Below, in pieces: positions 1 through 9,500 of a stretch of DNA of 64,000 nucleotides. The first letter of the stretch is position 1, and each line of letters starts with the position of its first letter. Source of the stretch: Oscillospiraceae bacterium (GTDB taxonomy: Bacteria > Bacillota > Clostridia > Oscillospirales > Acutalibacteraceae); contig SVOB01000001.1 of assembly GCA_015066565.1 (NCBI GenBank), positions 620,001-684,000 on the forward strand, given 5' to 3'. The translations under genes and the position numbers were made by a program. The notes beneath the pieces are model-generated. The model saw nothing but the letters and a program-made list of their open reading frames with translations, searched no databases and was not told where the DNA came from.

Positions 1-13
1 TAATATTTTCCAT
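1..13 (-). CDS. Possible 5' end of a divergent gene leaving the window
   Basis: On the minus strand an ATG at position 13 opens a frame reading MENI before the window ends. It is preceded by an AGGGTG-type ribosome binding site six bases upstream and by a divergent promoter around positions 82-111. A gene divergent from a TetR regulator is often its target, frequently a transporter. Only four codons are visible, so the product cannot be named. Confidence 0.3.
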
Positions 14-60
14 CCTTTTCACCCTACCATAAAATACATTTTTAATATAAGTCTTAAAAT

Positions 61-146
61 TTGACTAATACTCGGTTGTGTATTATAATACAGTTGTAAA
101 CATCAAGTCAATTGCCAGATTTGAGCGGATTATGTATTACTACACA
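61..146. promoter_or_regulatory. Divergent promoters with a palindrome on the -10 box
   Basis: Rightward: TTGACT (61-66), 17-base spacer, TATAAT (84-89). Leftward: TTGACT read from 111-106, 18-base spacer, TATAAT read from 87-82. The two -10 boxes overlap inside a perfect 14-bp palindrome, TGTATTATAATACA (79-92). A degenerate copy, TGTATTACTACACA, lies at 133-146 just before the TetR start. I infer that these are operators for the adjacent TetR protein, which would control itself and the leftward gene. Confidence 0.6.
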
Positions 147-167
147 AAGAAAGGAAAACTGTAACAT

Positions 168-737
168 ATGTCCGAAGACAGACGAATAAGAAAAACAAAA
201 AGCAACATAAAAAGCTCTTTAATCGAGCTGTTAAAGGATAAACCTATTAACAATATTTCCGTAACCGAATTAACCGAGCTTGCGGACATAAGCCGAAAAA
301 CATTTTATCTTCATTACAACTCTATCTATGAAGCAAAAGAGGATATTGACAACGATCTTATAACTCAGCTTAACGAGATTATTTCTTCAATATCCAAGGA
401 ATCCCATTCTCTTAACACCTACGATATTTATTCGTTTTTTAAGCAGGTAAACAAAATAACCGAAAATCACTCCGAGCTTGTTTCATATTTTATCTCGAAC
501 ACAAAGCAATCGTCGCTGTATATGAAAGTCAAACAAATTCTTAAAGACTCAATTCTCGAATGGGTTAATCGGAACAGCAACAATCCCGTATATAACGACT
601 ACCTTGCCGAATTTGTTGTAAGCGGCGTTCTCTCAACCTATGTTCAATGGAACAACCGAAACAAGGATATACCGGACAACGAATTGAACGATATGCTCAC
701 GAAGCTCTGCTCGGCAGCAAAGGAGTTAGTTAAATAA
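168..737 (+). CDS. TetR/AcrR-family transcriptional regulator
   Basis: This 189-residue protein has the normal TetR length. Residues 9-55 form the N-terminal helix-turn-helix (IRKTKSNIKSSLIELL, then ISRKTFYLHYNS, the typical recognition helix ending in FYxHY). The remaining helices would form the ligand-binding and dimer domain and give no clue to the ligand. The only in-frame ATG is at 168, with an AGAAAGGA ribosome site slightly far upstream. A palindromic divergent promoter precedes it, so it probably represses itself and the gene leaving the window at the left. No terminator is obvious before the next promoter at 808. Confidence 0.85.
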   Translation: MSEDRRIRKTKSNIKSSLIELLKDKPINNISVTELTELADISRKTFYLHYNSIYEAKEDIDNDLITQLNEIISSISKESHSLNTYDIYSFFKQVNKITENHSELVSYFISNTKQSSLYMKVKQILKDSILEWVNRNSNNPVYNDYLAEFVVSGVLSTYVQWNNRNKDIPDNELNDMLTKLCSAAKELVK

Positions 738-807
738 ACCGCATAAAAGAAATTCAACCTATACTCGGATAAACAAAAACCCTGTTCAAATTATTTATGA
801 AAAACTA

Positions 808-836
808 TTGACAAATAAAAAAAGCGGGTGTAACAT
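808..836 (+). promoter_or_regulatory. Promoter of the pyrG operon leader
   Basis: TTGACA (808-813), a 17-base spacer and TAACAT (831-836). CGGGTG directly precedes the -10 and CACATA lies at the expected start site (about 840-845). The same arrangement occurs before glnN (62992-63020) and, in looser form, before the glutamate synthase operon (62934-62962), which suggests common control. Confidence 0.75.
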
Positions 837-853
837 TATCACATAAGTAAATG

Positions 854-992
854 AAGGCAAAGGCGTCTTTGGTGCTTTAGGTACCGAAGACGCCTTTTTT
901 ACTTATTATTTCAGCGAAACAGTTTAATTTCATACTACACAGGGCAAGGGCGTCATTGGTGGAAACATCAATGGTGCCCTTCACTCTTTTTT
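854..992 (+). promoter_or_regulatory. Two-hairpin leader of the pyrG operon (nitrogen-type leader family)
   Basis: Two tandem stem-loops share an entry motif. The first begins AAGGCAAAGGCGTCTTT (854-870) and closes at about 897 with a T run at 895-900, so it looks like an intrinsic terminator. The second begins AGGGCAAGGGCGTCATT (941-957) and closes at 981, with another T run at 986-992, just before the ribosome site of the 50-aa ORF. Both stems are about 13-15 bp. The entry motif recurs in the glnN and GOGAT leaders. I infer transcription attenuation linked to nitrogen or glutamine; the mechanism is unknown. The loops do not look like the AnnGnn hexaloops bound by ANTAR proteins. Confidence 0.65.
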
Positions 993-1005
993 AGGAGGAA
1001 TTTAT

Positions 1006-1158
1006 ATGGTAAAAGAAATCCCGATAATAGCGAGAATGGTTATTATCAACGAAAAGTTTGAGGATGAGGAATTCATCAGAACCGAAGAACAACTTTACAA
1101 TTATTCAGGCTCGGAGGAAAACTGCGAATACTGTCTTAACACTACTGCTTGGGATTAG
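1006..1158 (+). CDS. Small 50-aa protein with a CxxC motif upstream of pyrG
   Basis: An ATG at 1006 follows a strong AGGAGG site and opens a 50-codon frame ending in TAG at 1156-1158, ten bases before the pyrG ATG. The protein is acidic, starts MVKEIPIIARMVI and contains NCEYC (residues 39-43), a CxxC pair. I do not recognise a family. Its position between the hairpin leader and pyrG could make it a leader peptide affecting pyrG translation, or a small partner protein. Good ribosome site and tight packing support translation, but there is no homology evidence. Confidence 0.55.
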   Translation: MVKEIPIIARMVIINEKFEDEEFIRTEEQLYNYSGSEENCEYCLNTTAWD

Positions 1159-2778
<1,620 letters not shown>

Positions 2779-2781
2779 AAA

Positions 2782-3576
2782 ATGAAATTTACAAAAATGC
2801 ACGGGCTTGGAAACGATTATCTTTATGTATTCGGCGCTGTTCCCGAAAATATCAGAGAGCTTTGTATTAAGCTATCCGACAGACATTTCGGCGCAGGCTC
2901 AGACGGAATGATTTTCATTTCACCTTCCGAAAAGGCAGATTTCAAAATGCGTATTTTCAATGCAGACGGAAGCGAGGCAAAAATGTGCGGAAACGGCATA
3001 AGATGCGTAGGAAAATACGTTTATGATAAAGGCTACACCCGTAAAACCGAGATAACCGTAGAAACGCTTTCGGGAATTAAAACGCTCGCTCTTACCGTTT
3101 CCGACGGAAAGGTTACCGAAGCGACCGTCGAAATGGGAAAAGCAATTGTTTCAGACAAAATGAATATTGAAATTGACGGCGGACTGCTTTTGTTCATACC
3201 CGTTTCAGTAGGTAATCCCCACGCCGTTTTCTTTACCGACAATATCAACGGAATACAGCTTGAAAAAATCGGTCCCGAAATAGAGCATAATCCCTTGTTC
3301 CCCGACGGAGTAAACGCCGAATTTGTCGAGGTTATTTCACAGGAAAAAATCAGAATGAGAGTCTGGGAGCGCGGAAGCGGGATAACGCTTGCCTGCGGAA
3401 CAGGCTCGTGCGCTTCGGTCGCGGCTTGCGTTAAGGAGGGCATTTGCAAGCCTGATACACCCGTTACGGTGGTCCTTGACGGCGGAGAACTGAAAATCAC
3501 TGTTTCAGATGACTTTTCAGTTAAAATGACGGGATCCGCCGAAACAGTTTACGAAGGAGAAAGCGTGATATGTTAA
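2782..3576 (+). CDS. dapF: Diaminopimelate epimerase
   Basis: Interconverts LL- and meso-diaminopimelate, the last step before lysine and cross-linked peptidoglycan. The 264-residue protein starts MKFTKMHGLGNDYLYV, typical of DapF. It has both catalytic cysteine motifs: MCGNGIRCVGK (around residue 73) and ACGTGSCASV (around residue 211). It starts three bases after pyrG and overlaps dapL by seven bases, so translation is probably coupled. Placing dapF and dapL together fits the aminotransferase variant of the DAP pathway, in which tetrahydrodipicolinate is converted directly to LL-DAP. Confidence 0.95.
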   Translation: MKFTKMHGLGNDYLYVFGAVPENIRELCIKLSDRHFGAGSDGMIFISPSEKADFKMRIFNADGSEAKMCGNGIRCVGKYVYDKGYTRKTEITVETLSGIKTLALTVSDGKVTEATVEMGKAIVSDKMNIEIDGGLLLFIPVSVGNPHAVFFTDNINGIQLEKIGPEIEHNPLFPDGVNAEFVEVISQEKIRMRVWERGSGITLACGTGSCASVAACVKEGICKPDTPVTVVLDGGELKITVSDDFSVKMTGSAETVYEGESVIC

Positions 3577-4748
3577 AACCTAATCCGAACTATGCTTCGC
3601 TTAATGAATCGTATCTTTTTTACAATATTGCTCAAAAGGTCAGGGAGTATCAGATAAATAATCCCGATAAAAAACTGTTACACCTGGGCATAGGTGATGT
3701 TTCACTCCCCCTTTGCAAAGCCGTTATAACCGAACTTCACAACGCCGTAAACGAGCAGGCGTCAAAGGACACATTTCACGGCTATATGCCCGAATGCGGC
3801 GCGCCGTTTTTAAGAGAAGCTATATCCGATTATTACAAGGGAAGAAATATTGAAATTGAACCCGACGAGGTTTTTGTTTCAAGCGGAGCGAGCGACGAGC
3901 TGGGCGATATTCAGGACTTATTTGACAAAAGCAGCTCCGCGCTCATAATTGAGCCCGCCTACCCTGCTTATGTTGACGCAAATATTATGGCAGGAAGAAA
4001 AATAATCCATTTTCCGTCAGGCGAAAATGACGGTTTCGCCCCCTATCCCGACGAAAAGATAAAAGCCGATATTATTTATATCTGCTCGCCTAACAATCCC
4101 ACGGGCGCAGTTTTCACAAAGGAAAAGCTCGCCGCCTGGGTTGAATATGCAAATAAAAACGGCTCCGTTATCCTTTTTGATGCGGCGTATGAAGCCTTTA
4201 TTGAGAATGAGGATATTCCTCACAGTATTTTTGAAATCGACGGTGCAAAGGAATGTGCGATTGAAATCTGCTCGCTTTCAAAAACCGCAGGCTTCACGGG
4301 GACAAGGCTCGGCTACACGGTTATTCCGAAAAACCTTGAACGGAACAAAATGAATCTAAACTCAATGTGGATAAGAAACCGCACCACCAAAACAAACGGC
4401 GTTTCATATATCATTCAGAAGGGCGCTTCGGCTGTTTTTACACCAGAGGGTCAGAAGCAGATTAGAGAAAACCTCAACGTATATAAGAAAAACGCGAAAA
4501 TTCTTGCCGAAGCGTTTGACAGTGTCGGTCTTTGGTACTGCGGCGGAAAAAATGCCCCCTATCTTTTTGTAAAATGTCCCGAAAACAAAACAAGTTGGGA
4601 GTTTTTCGATTATCTTCTGAATGAGCATCAGATTATTGGCACGCCCGGTATCGGCTTCGGGCAAAACGTCGACGCTTATTTTCGTTTTACATCCTTCGGA
4701 AGCGAGGAGGAAACCGCACTCGCCGCCGAAAGAATTAAGAATATGTGA
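3570..4748 (+). CDS. dapL: LL-diaminopimelate aminotransferase
   Basis: A PLP-dependent fold-type I aminotransferase that makes LL-DAP from tetrahydrodipicolinate and glutamate, bypassing the succinylase and acetylase routes. The 392-residue protein starts MLKPNPNYASLNESYLF, typical of DapL. It has the aminotransferase signature CSPNNPTGAVF and the PLP lysine in SLSKTAGFTGTRLGY (around residue 236). It overlaps the end of dapF by seven bases. Its amino donor is glutamate, so sharing a nitrogen-type leader with glutamine genes makes metabolic sense (inference). A clear terminator follows at 4802. Confidence 0.95.
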   Translation: MLKPNPNYASLNESYLFYNIAQKVREYQINNPDKKLLHLGIGDVSLPLCKAVITELHNAVNEQASKDTFHGYMPECGAPFLREAISDYYKGRNIEIEPDEVFVSSGASDELGDIQDLFDKSSSALIIEPAYPAYVDANIMAGRKIIHFPSGENDGFAPYPDEKIKADIIYICSPNNPTGAVFTKEKLAAWVEYANKNGSVILFDAAYEAFIENEDIPHSIFEIDGAKECAIEICSLSKTAGFTGTRLGYTVIPKNLERNKMNLNSMWIRNRTTKTNGVSYIIQKGASAVFTPEGQKQIRENLNVYKKNAKILAEAFDSVGLWYCGGKNAPYLFVKCPENKTSWEFFDYLLNEHQIIGTPGIGFGQNVDAYFRFTSFGSEEETALAAERIKNM

Positions 4749-4801
4749 GGAGGAAAAAGCATAACATAATTCTTTTATAACCGCTCTACACTTATAAAAA
4801 C

Positions 4802-4836
4802 GGCTCCGACTTACGTTATATGTCGGAGCCTTTATT
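4802..4836 (+). terminator. Intrinsic terminator after dapL
   Basis: GGCTCCGAC (4802-4810) pairs with GTCGGAGCC (4822-4830), followed by TTTATTTT. This closes the pyrG-dapF-dapL operon. Confidence 0.85.
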
Positions 4837-4873
4837 TTCCTTTGCCTGTCTTCTTTAGGCTGACAATCACTCA

Positions 4874-4902
4874 TTGACAGCAAAAACCGAATAAAGTATA
4901 AT
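4874..4902 (+). promoter_or_regulatory. Consensus sigma-70 promoter for the LuxR-type gene
   Basis: TTGACA (4874-4879), 17-base spacer, TATAAT (4897-4902). Both boxes match consensus exactly. It lies 67 bases before the ATG at 4969. Confidence 0.75.
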
Positions 4903-4968
4903 CAAGCCGAAAGCATAACGCGAATCCCCTTCTATCGGCTTTTTAATGAATATAAGGGAAATGATGAA

Positions 4969-6402
4969 ATGAAAAAGAGCGAAGGCGCGCAATCCTTAAA
5001 AGTGAATAATTGGTTTAAGAGCATAGCGTTCAGCAGTGAAAGCATGAGCCTGAAAAACGTTCGCCTTTCAAGATTTTGCTATTTTATGGCATATTCATTT
5101 GAGCTTATTCTTTATTCTCTTCGCAGTCATTTTATGCCAATAGAGACAGAATATTTCGGTATTTCGGGGACCATGTTCGTTACCGCCGCTTACGGTCTTG
5201 CGTCGCTTATTGTGATGCTTTTGTGGTCGCCGAATTTCAAACCGCTTATTCGTATCAGTGTTCTGATTACTGTAATCGGTTTTGTGCCGTTTGCGCTTTT
5301 ACCGGTCGGGAATTTACGCTTTGTTTTTGCAATGATTGCTTTTATCGGACTCGGCGGCGCAGTAACAAGCGCAAGGTGCGGCTACGCCTTTGCGGTAAAC
5401 AATGTTGAGCGGCTTGTCGGCATAGTAATAATGTATTTTGTGAACACATTTATAAGATATATTGATACCGATACTGCAAACGCTCTTTTGTGGGCAAAGA
5501 TACTTCCTGTTTTAGTTATGGCAGCTATGTGCGTATGCCTTCTTATGTTTAAGGAGAATGACTTTGAAGTCAAGGAAAGCTCTGACGAAAAAGACACAAA
5601 GGGACTTTACTGGGCATTTGCATACTTCATCGGTTACTTTGTAATTGACGGGTATTTATGGGGAAATCTCGACAGTGACAACAGGGCAGAATACCGTTTC
5701 CTGTTTGCAGGACTTCTGATTTCGGGCGTATTGCTTTATGTCGGACTTAAAACCCTGCGGCTCAATGTGTGGCATATATGGAATATGTGCTTTGTGTTTT
5801 CCGTCACAATGGGACTTTTCACCGCATTTGGCAAGTCTGCCGTGTCATTCAATCTGATGCACCTTTTCTCGGGGCTTTCCGTAATCGGCTGGCCGCTTTG
5901 CATATATATGCTTGCCTGCGCCCAGAGGCGGTTTGCAAGCTATAAGCTGTTGAAAAAATGCACCGTGATTTTTGTCCTTGTTTCTCCGCTTTGCTATTTT
6001 TCCGATGATGTTTTTGAGGACTATTTCCCCGCGCTTGTGCCCTATGCAACACTTGTTGCGATCCTCGTTGTTGTTATCGGGTTACTTATTCTTTCGCCGT
6101 TCAGCTTTAAGTATCTTTTCTCATCCGAATGGATTGAGCAGATACATAATGACGATATGACGTTTATTATTGAAAAGGTTGAGCAGACGGACAGATTCGG
6201 TAAATACAATCTCACCCCGAGACAGAAGGAAATCGCAATTCTGCTTTTAGCCGCAAAAACAAGACGTCAGATAGCAGGTGAGCTCGGCGTGTCTGAGTCC
6301 ACGGTTAAAAATCATACATCGGAGCTTTATAAAAAGCTCGGTATCAACAGCCGTATTGAGCTGTTCAGAATTTTCGGAATTGATGAGGAAAAATCCGAAT
6401 AG
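4969..6402 (+). CDS. Membrane-bound LuxR-family transcriptional regulator
   Basis: The 477-residue protein has about twelve hydrophobic segments between residues 30 and 390 and a cytoplasmic C-terminal LuxR/FixJ helix-turn-helix (about 405-470). That domain is recognised from YNLTPRQKEIAILLL, RRQIAGELGVSESTVKNH and YKKLGINSRIELF. No receiver or autoinducer domain is present, so the membrane part may itself be the sensor. A paralogue with the same architecture lies at 33083-34492 on the minus strand. The large dockerin protein follows 120 bases downstream after a terminator and may be a target (inference). Ligand and targets are unknown. Confidence 0.85.
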   Translation: MKKSEGAQSLKVNNWFKSIAFSSESMSLKNVRLSRFCYFMAYSFELILYSLRSHFMPIETEYFGISGTMFVTAAYGLASLIVMLLWSPNFKPLIRISVLITVIGFVPFALLPVGNLRFVFAMIAFIGLGGAVTSARCGYAFAVNNVERLVGIVIMYFVNTFIRYIDTDTANALLWAKILPVLVMAAMCVCLLMFKENDFEVKESSDEKDTKGLYWAFAYFIGYFVIDGYLWGNLDSDNRAEYRFLFAGLLISGVLLYVGLKTLRLNVWHIWNMCFVFSVTMGLFTAFGKSAVSFNLMHLFSGLSVIGWPLCIYMLACAQRRFASYKLLKKCTVIFVLVSPLCYFSDDVFEDYFPALVPYATLVAILVVVIGLLILSPFSFKYLFSSEWIEQIHNDDMTFIIEKVEQTDRFGKYNLTPRQKEIAILLLAAKTRRQIAGELGVSESTVKNHTSELYKKLGINSRIELFRIFGIDEEKSE

Positions 6403-6437
6403 ACCGAAAAAAACAGTTGAATATCCCAAACCTACCC

Positions 6438-6470
6438 GAATGTCCTAATTGATATAGGACATTCTTTTTT
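6438..6470 (+). terminator. Intrinsic terminator after the LuxR-type gene
   Basis: GAATGTCCTA (6438-6447) pairs with TAGGACATTC (6455-6464), then a run of T. It separates the regulator from the dockerin gene. Confidence 0.85.
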
Positions 6471-6522
6471 ATATTATTAAGGTGTAATGGTATATTAAAC
6501 TCTGATACTATGAGGTGGGTTT

Positions 6523-9500
6523 ATGAATAATTTCAGATTAAGAAAAATAATGGCAGTTGTCATTTGTCTTCTGTTTTTGTGCAATGTATTCACCGTGAAT
6601 ATCGTTGCGCTCGACGCGGTCAGCTACGTCGACGAAAACGGCGCTTCGCATTCCGTTACTGATTACACGGTTTTTACGGGCGGCAACAGTTACGTCACAT
6701 TGAATGACGGCGTATATGTTGTTAACTCGAACATTTCGGTTTTCGGTGCGATTTATGTTTCGGGTAACGCAGATTTGATTCTCTGCGACGGATACACTCT
6801 TGAATCAAGGGACAGATTGGTTGTTAATCCCGGCGCAACGCTTAATATCTACGGTCAGTCGGCAGGTACCGGTACGCTTAAAGCAATATCCGCTTATCAG
6901 GTATATCAGTCAAACCGTTCAGACTCCATTAAGGTTAACGGTCAGCTTATTATTAACAGCGGTACCGTTAATGCGGTAGGCGAATATGAGCATACCGGCA
7001 TTACCGGCTCGGGCGTTATCACAATCAACGGCGGTACGGTTACTGCAACGGGCGGCTCCAACGGCGCAGGTATCGGCGGCTCCTACAACGACAATAACGC
7101 CAGCGTTACCGGCTCGCTTATTATTAACGGCGGTACCGTTACGGCAACGGGCGGCCAGTATGGCGCAGGTATCGGCGGCGCAGGCAAAACAGGCACGGCA
7201 ACGGGCGGCAGCTGGGGTACGATTGAAATCAACGGCGGTACGGTTACTGCTTCGAGCGGTCAGTACGCTGCGGCTATCGGCTGCGGTTATCCTACGGCGT
7301 GCGGCAATATTACAATTAACGGCGGTACTGTTACGGCAACGCCTCACGTTGACGCAAACGGCACCAAGGGTGAAGCTTTTGGTAAGTACGGCGTTTATAT
7401 TACCGGCGGCGGACTGGAATACAGAGGATCGATAGGCACTGTTGAAATCAACGGCGGTAATATTACTGCTAACGGTTCCATCGGCGGTTCGTCAACCGTT
7501 CTTAACTGGACAAACCTCACCGACAGCGTTTACGCTGCGGAATACACCTCATCTGATATTTCGATTCTCAACGATTTTCAGGTCGGCACGCAGCCCGTAT
7601 TTGCAACTCCCTACAATATTGCGGGTCAGACAATTCACGCCTATAACGGTCCTTATAACTATGTCAACCTTTTTGACGACGACGGTGTAACGCCTATCGC
7701 TTCGCCGATTAAGGTTATCCCGGGCGGTATTCCCGTCAAACCCGAAAATCCGACAAAAACAGGTTATACCTTTGTGCGCTGGGAACTGGGCGGCTCGGCA
7801 TATAACTTCAATACGGCAGTATCAAGCGACATTGATGTTCTTGCAAAATGGGACCAGCACTATTCGGTTTCTTATATTGGTACGACCGGTGTTACTGAAA
7901 CTCTTGCCGGAAATGAATACACCGAGATTTGTTCAACGAATCTTCCCACAACGCTTACAAACGGTTATTACGTAGTCGGCTCAGGCGCAACGTATAATAC
8001 AAGAATTACAATCCAGGGAAGCGTCTCTATTATTCTTCGTGACGGATATACGCTCAATCTCAATAACGGCGGTATTCGTGTTGAGCAGGGTAACTATCTG
8101 CACATCTTCGGTCAGACAAACGGCTCGGGTAAACTTATTTGCTCATATCCCGGTGACGGTAATGCGGCAATCGGTTCAAACGCCAAGACAGACGCCAATA
8201 CCACGGAAAAATCGGGTAACATTTTTATCTACGGCGGTGAGATAACGGCAACAGCTTCAAACTATGCCGCAGGTATCGGCGGCGGCCGATACTCGGCAGG
8301 CGGCTATATCACCCTTAACGGCGGCAAGGTTACCGCAAAAGGCGTTCAGGGCGCAGCAATAGGCGACGGATATATGGGCATCGGCACAAGAGTTGATATC
8401 ACCGGCGGCACCGTTATTGCAACAGGCGGCGCATATTCGGCTGCTATCGGCGGCTCCAATGCTTCAAGAAGCGGAGTTTCGACCGTTAATATCAGCGGAG
8501 GTACTGTCACGGCAACTGCTTATTCATACACAAATTCAAGCACTCATGTTACCACAACTTATTACGGCATCGGCGCTCCCGATGCGAGCAAGGCAGTTGT
8601 AAATCTCGACTGGACTTCGTCGAACAGTTCGATTTTTGCCACAAATTACAATGCAAACACAATCAATTTCCAGAACAACTTTGTTCTTCAGGACACATAC
8701 ACAGTTGCCGATGTTGATAACATTGACGGCAACAGAATTGTTCCGTGCACGTCAAATGTCTATACCGTTGATTTCTATGACGAAACGGGCTCAACTCCTA
8801 TTTATTCACAGATAAGAACAGTTGACGGTCAAACGGTTGCGAGACCGAACAATCCCACAAAGACAGGTTATAGATTTGTTGAATGGCGTCTTAACGGCGT
8901 TGCATTCGACTTCTCAACGCCCATTACTGCTAATACCGTTCTTCGCGCTCATTGGGTTGAGGGCGGCGATGTTCCCTACATTGACGCAGACGGCGTTTCA
9001 CAGGTTAAAACGCAAGGCAGTTATGAATATATTGAAACCACCGGTGAAGCCGTTACGCTTTCAAGCGGCTGGTATGTTGTTTCAGGCGAAATCAGTCTTG
9101 CAAAAAGATTGGTTATAAGCGGAACAGTCAATATCATACTCAGTGACGGCTGTGTATTTGATGTTCCCAAGGGAATAACATGTACAGGTTCCAATACTCT
9201 GAATATTTACGCTCAGTCAGGCGGTACGGGCGAGCTCAACTGTAAGAGCCCTGACGCCAACAATGCGGCTATCGGCGGCGTGTCATACGCTGTTCCCGGT
9301 AATATCACAATTAACGGCGGCGTTATCAATGCAAAGGCTTCGACGTACGCGGCGGCTATCGGCGGCGGAAGCAATCACGGCGGCGGCAATATCACAATTA
9401 ACGGCGGCGAGGTTAACGCTGCCGCGGGCACATATTCAGCGGCTGTCGGTTCGGCTTACAACAGCCAGAATTCAGGCGACAATACGGTAATTGTCATTAA

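Noticed and set aside
808-992. ANTAR-type tandem hairpin target or known glutamine riboswitch
   Set aside because: The loops lack the AnnGnn hexaloop, and the sequence does not resemble the cyanobacterial glnA or downstream-peptide motifs as I know them; left as an unnamed leader family.
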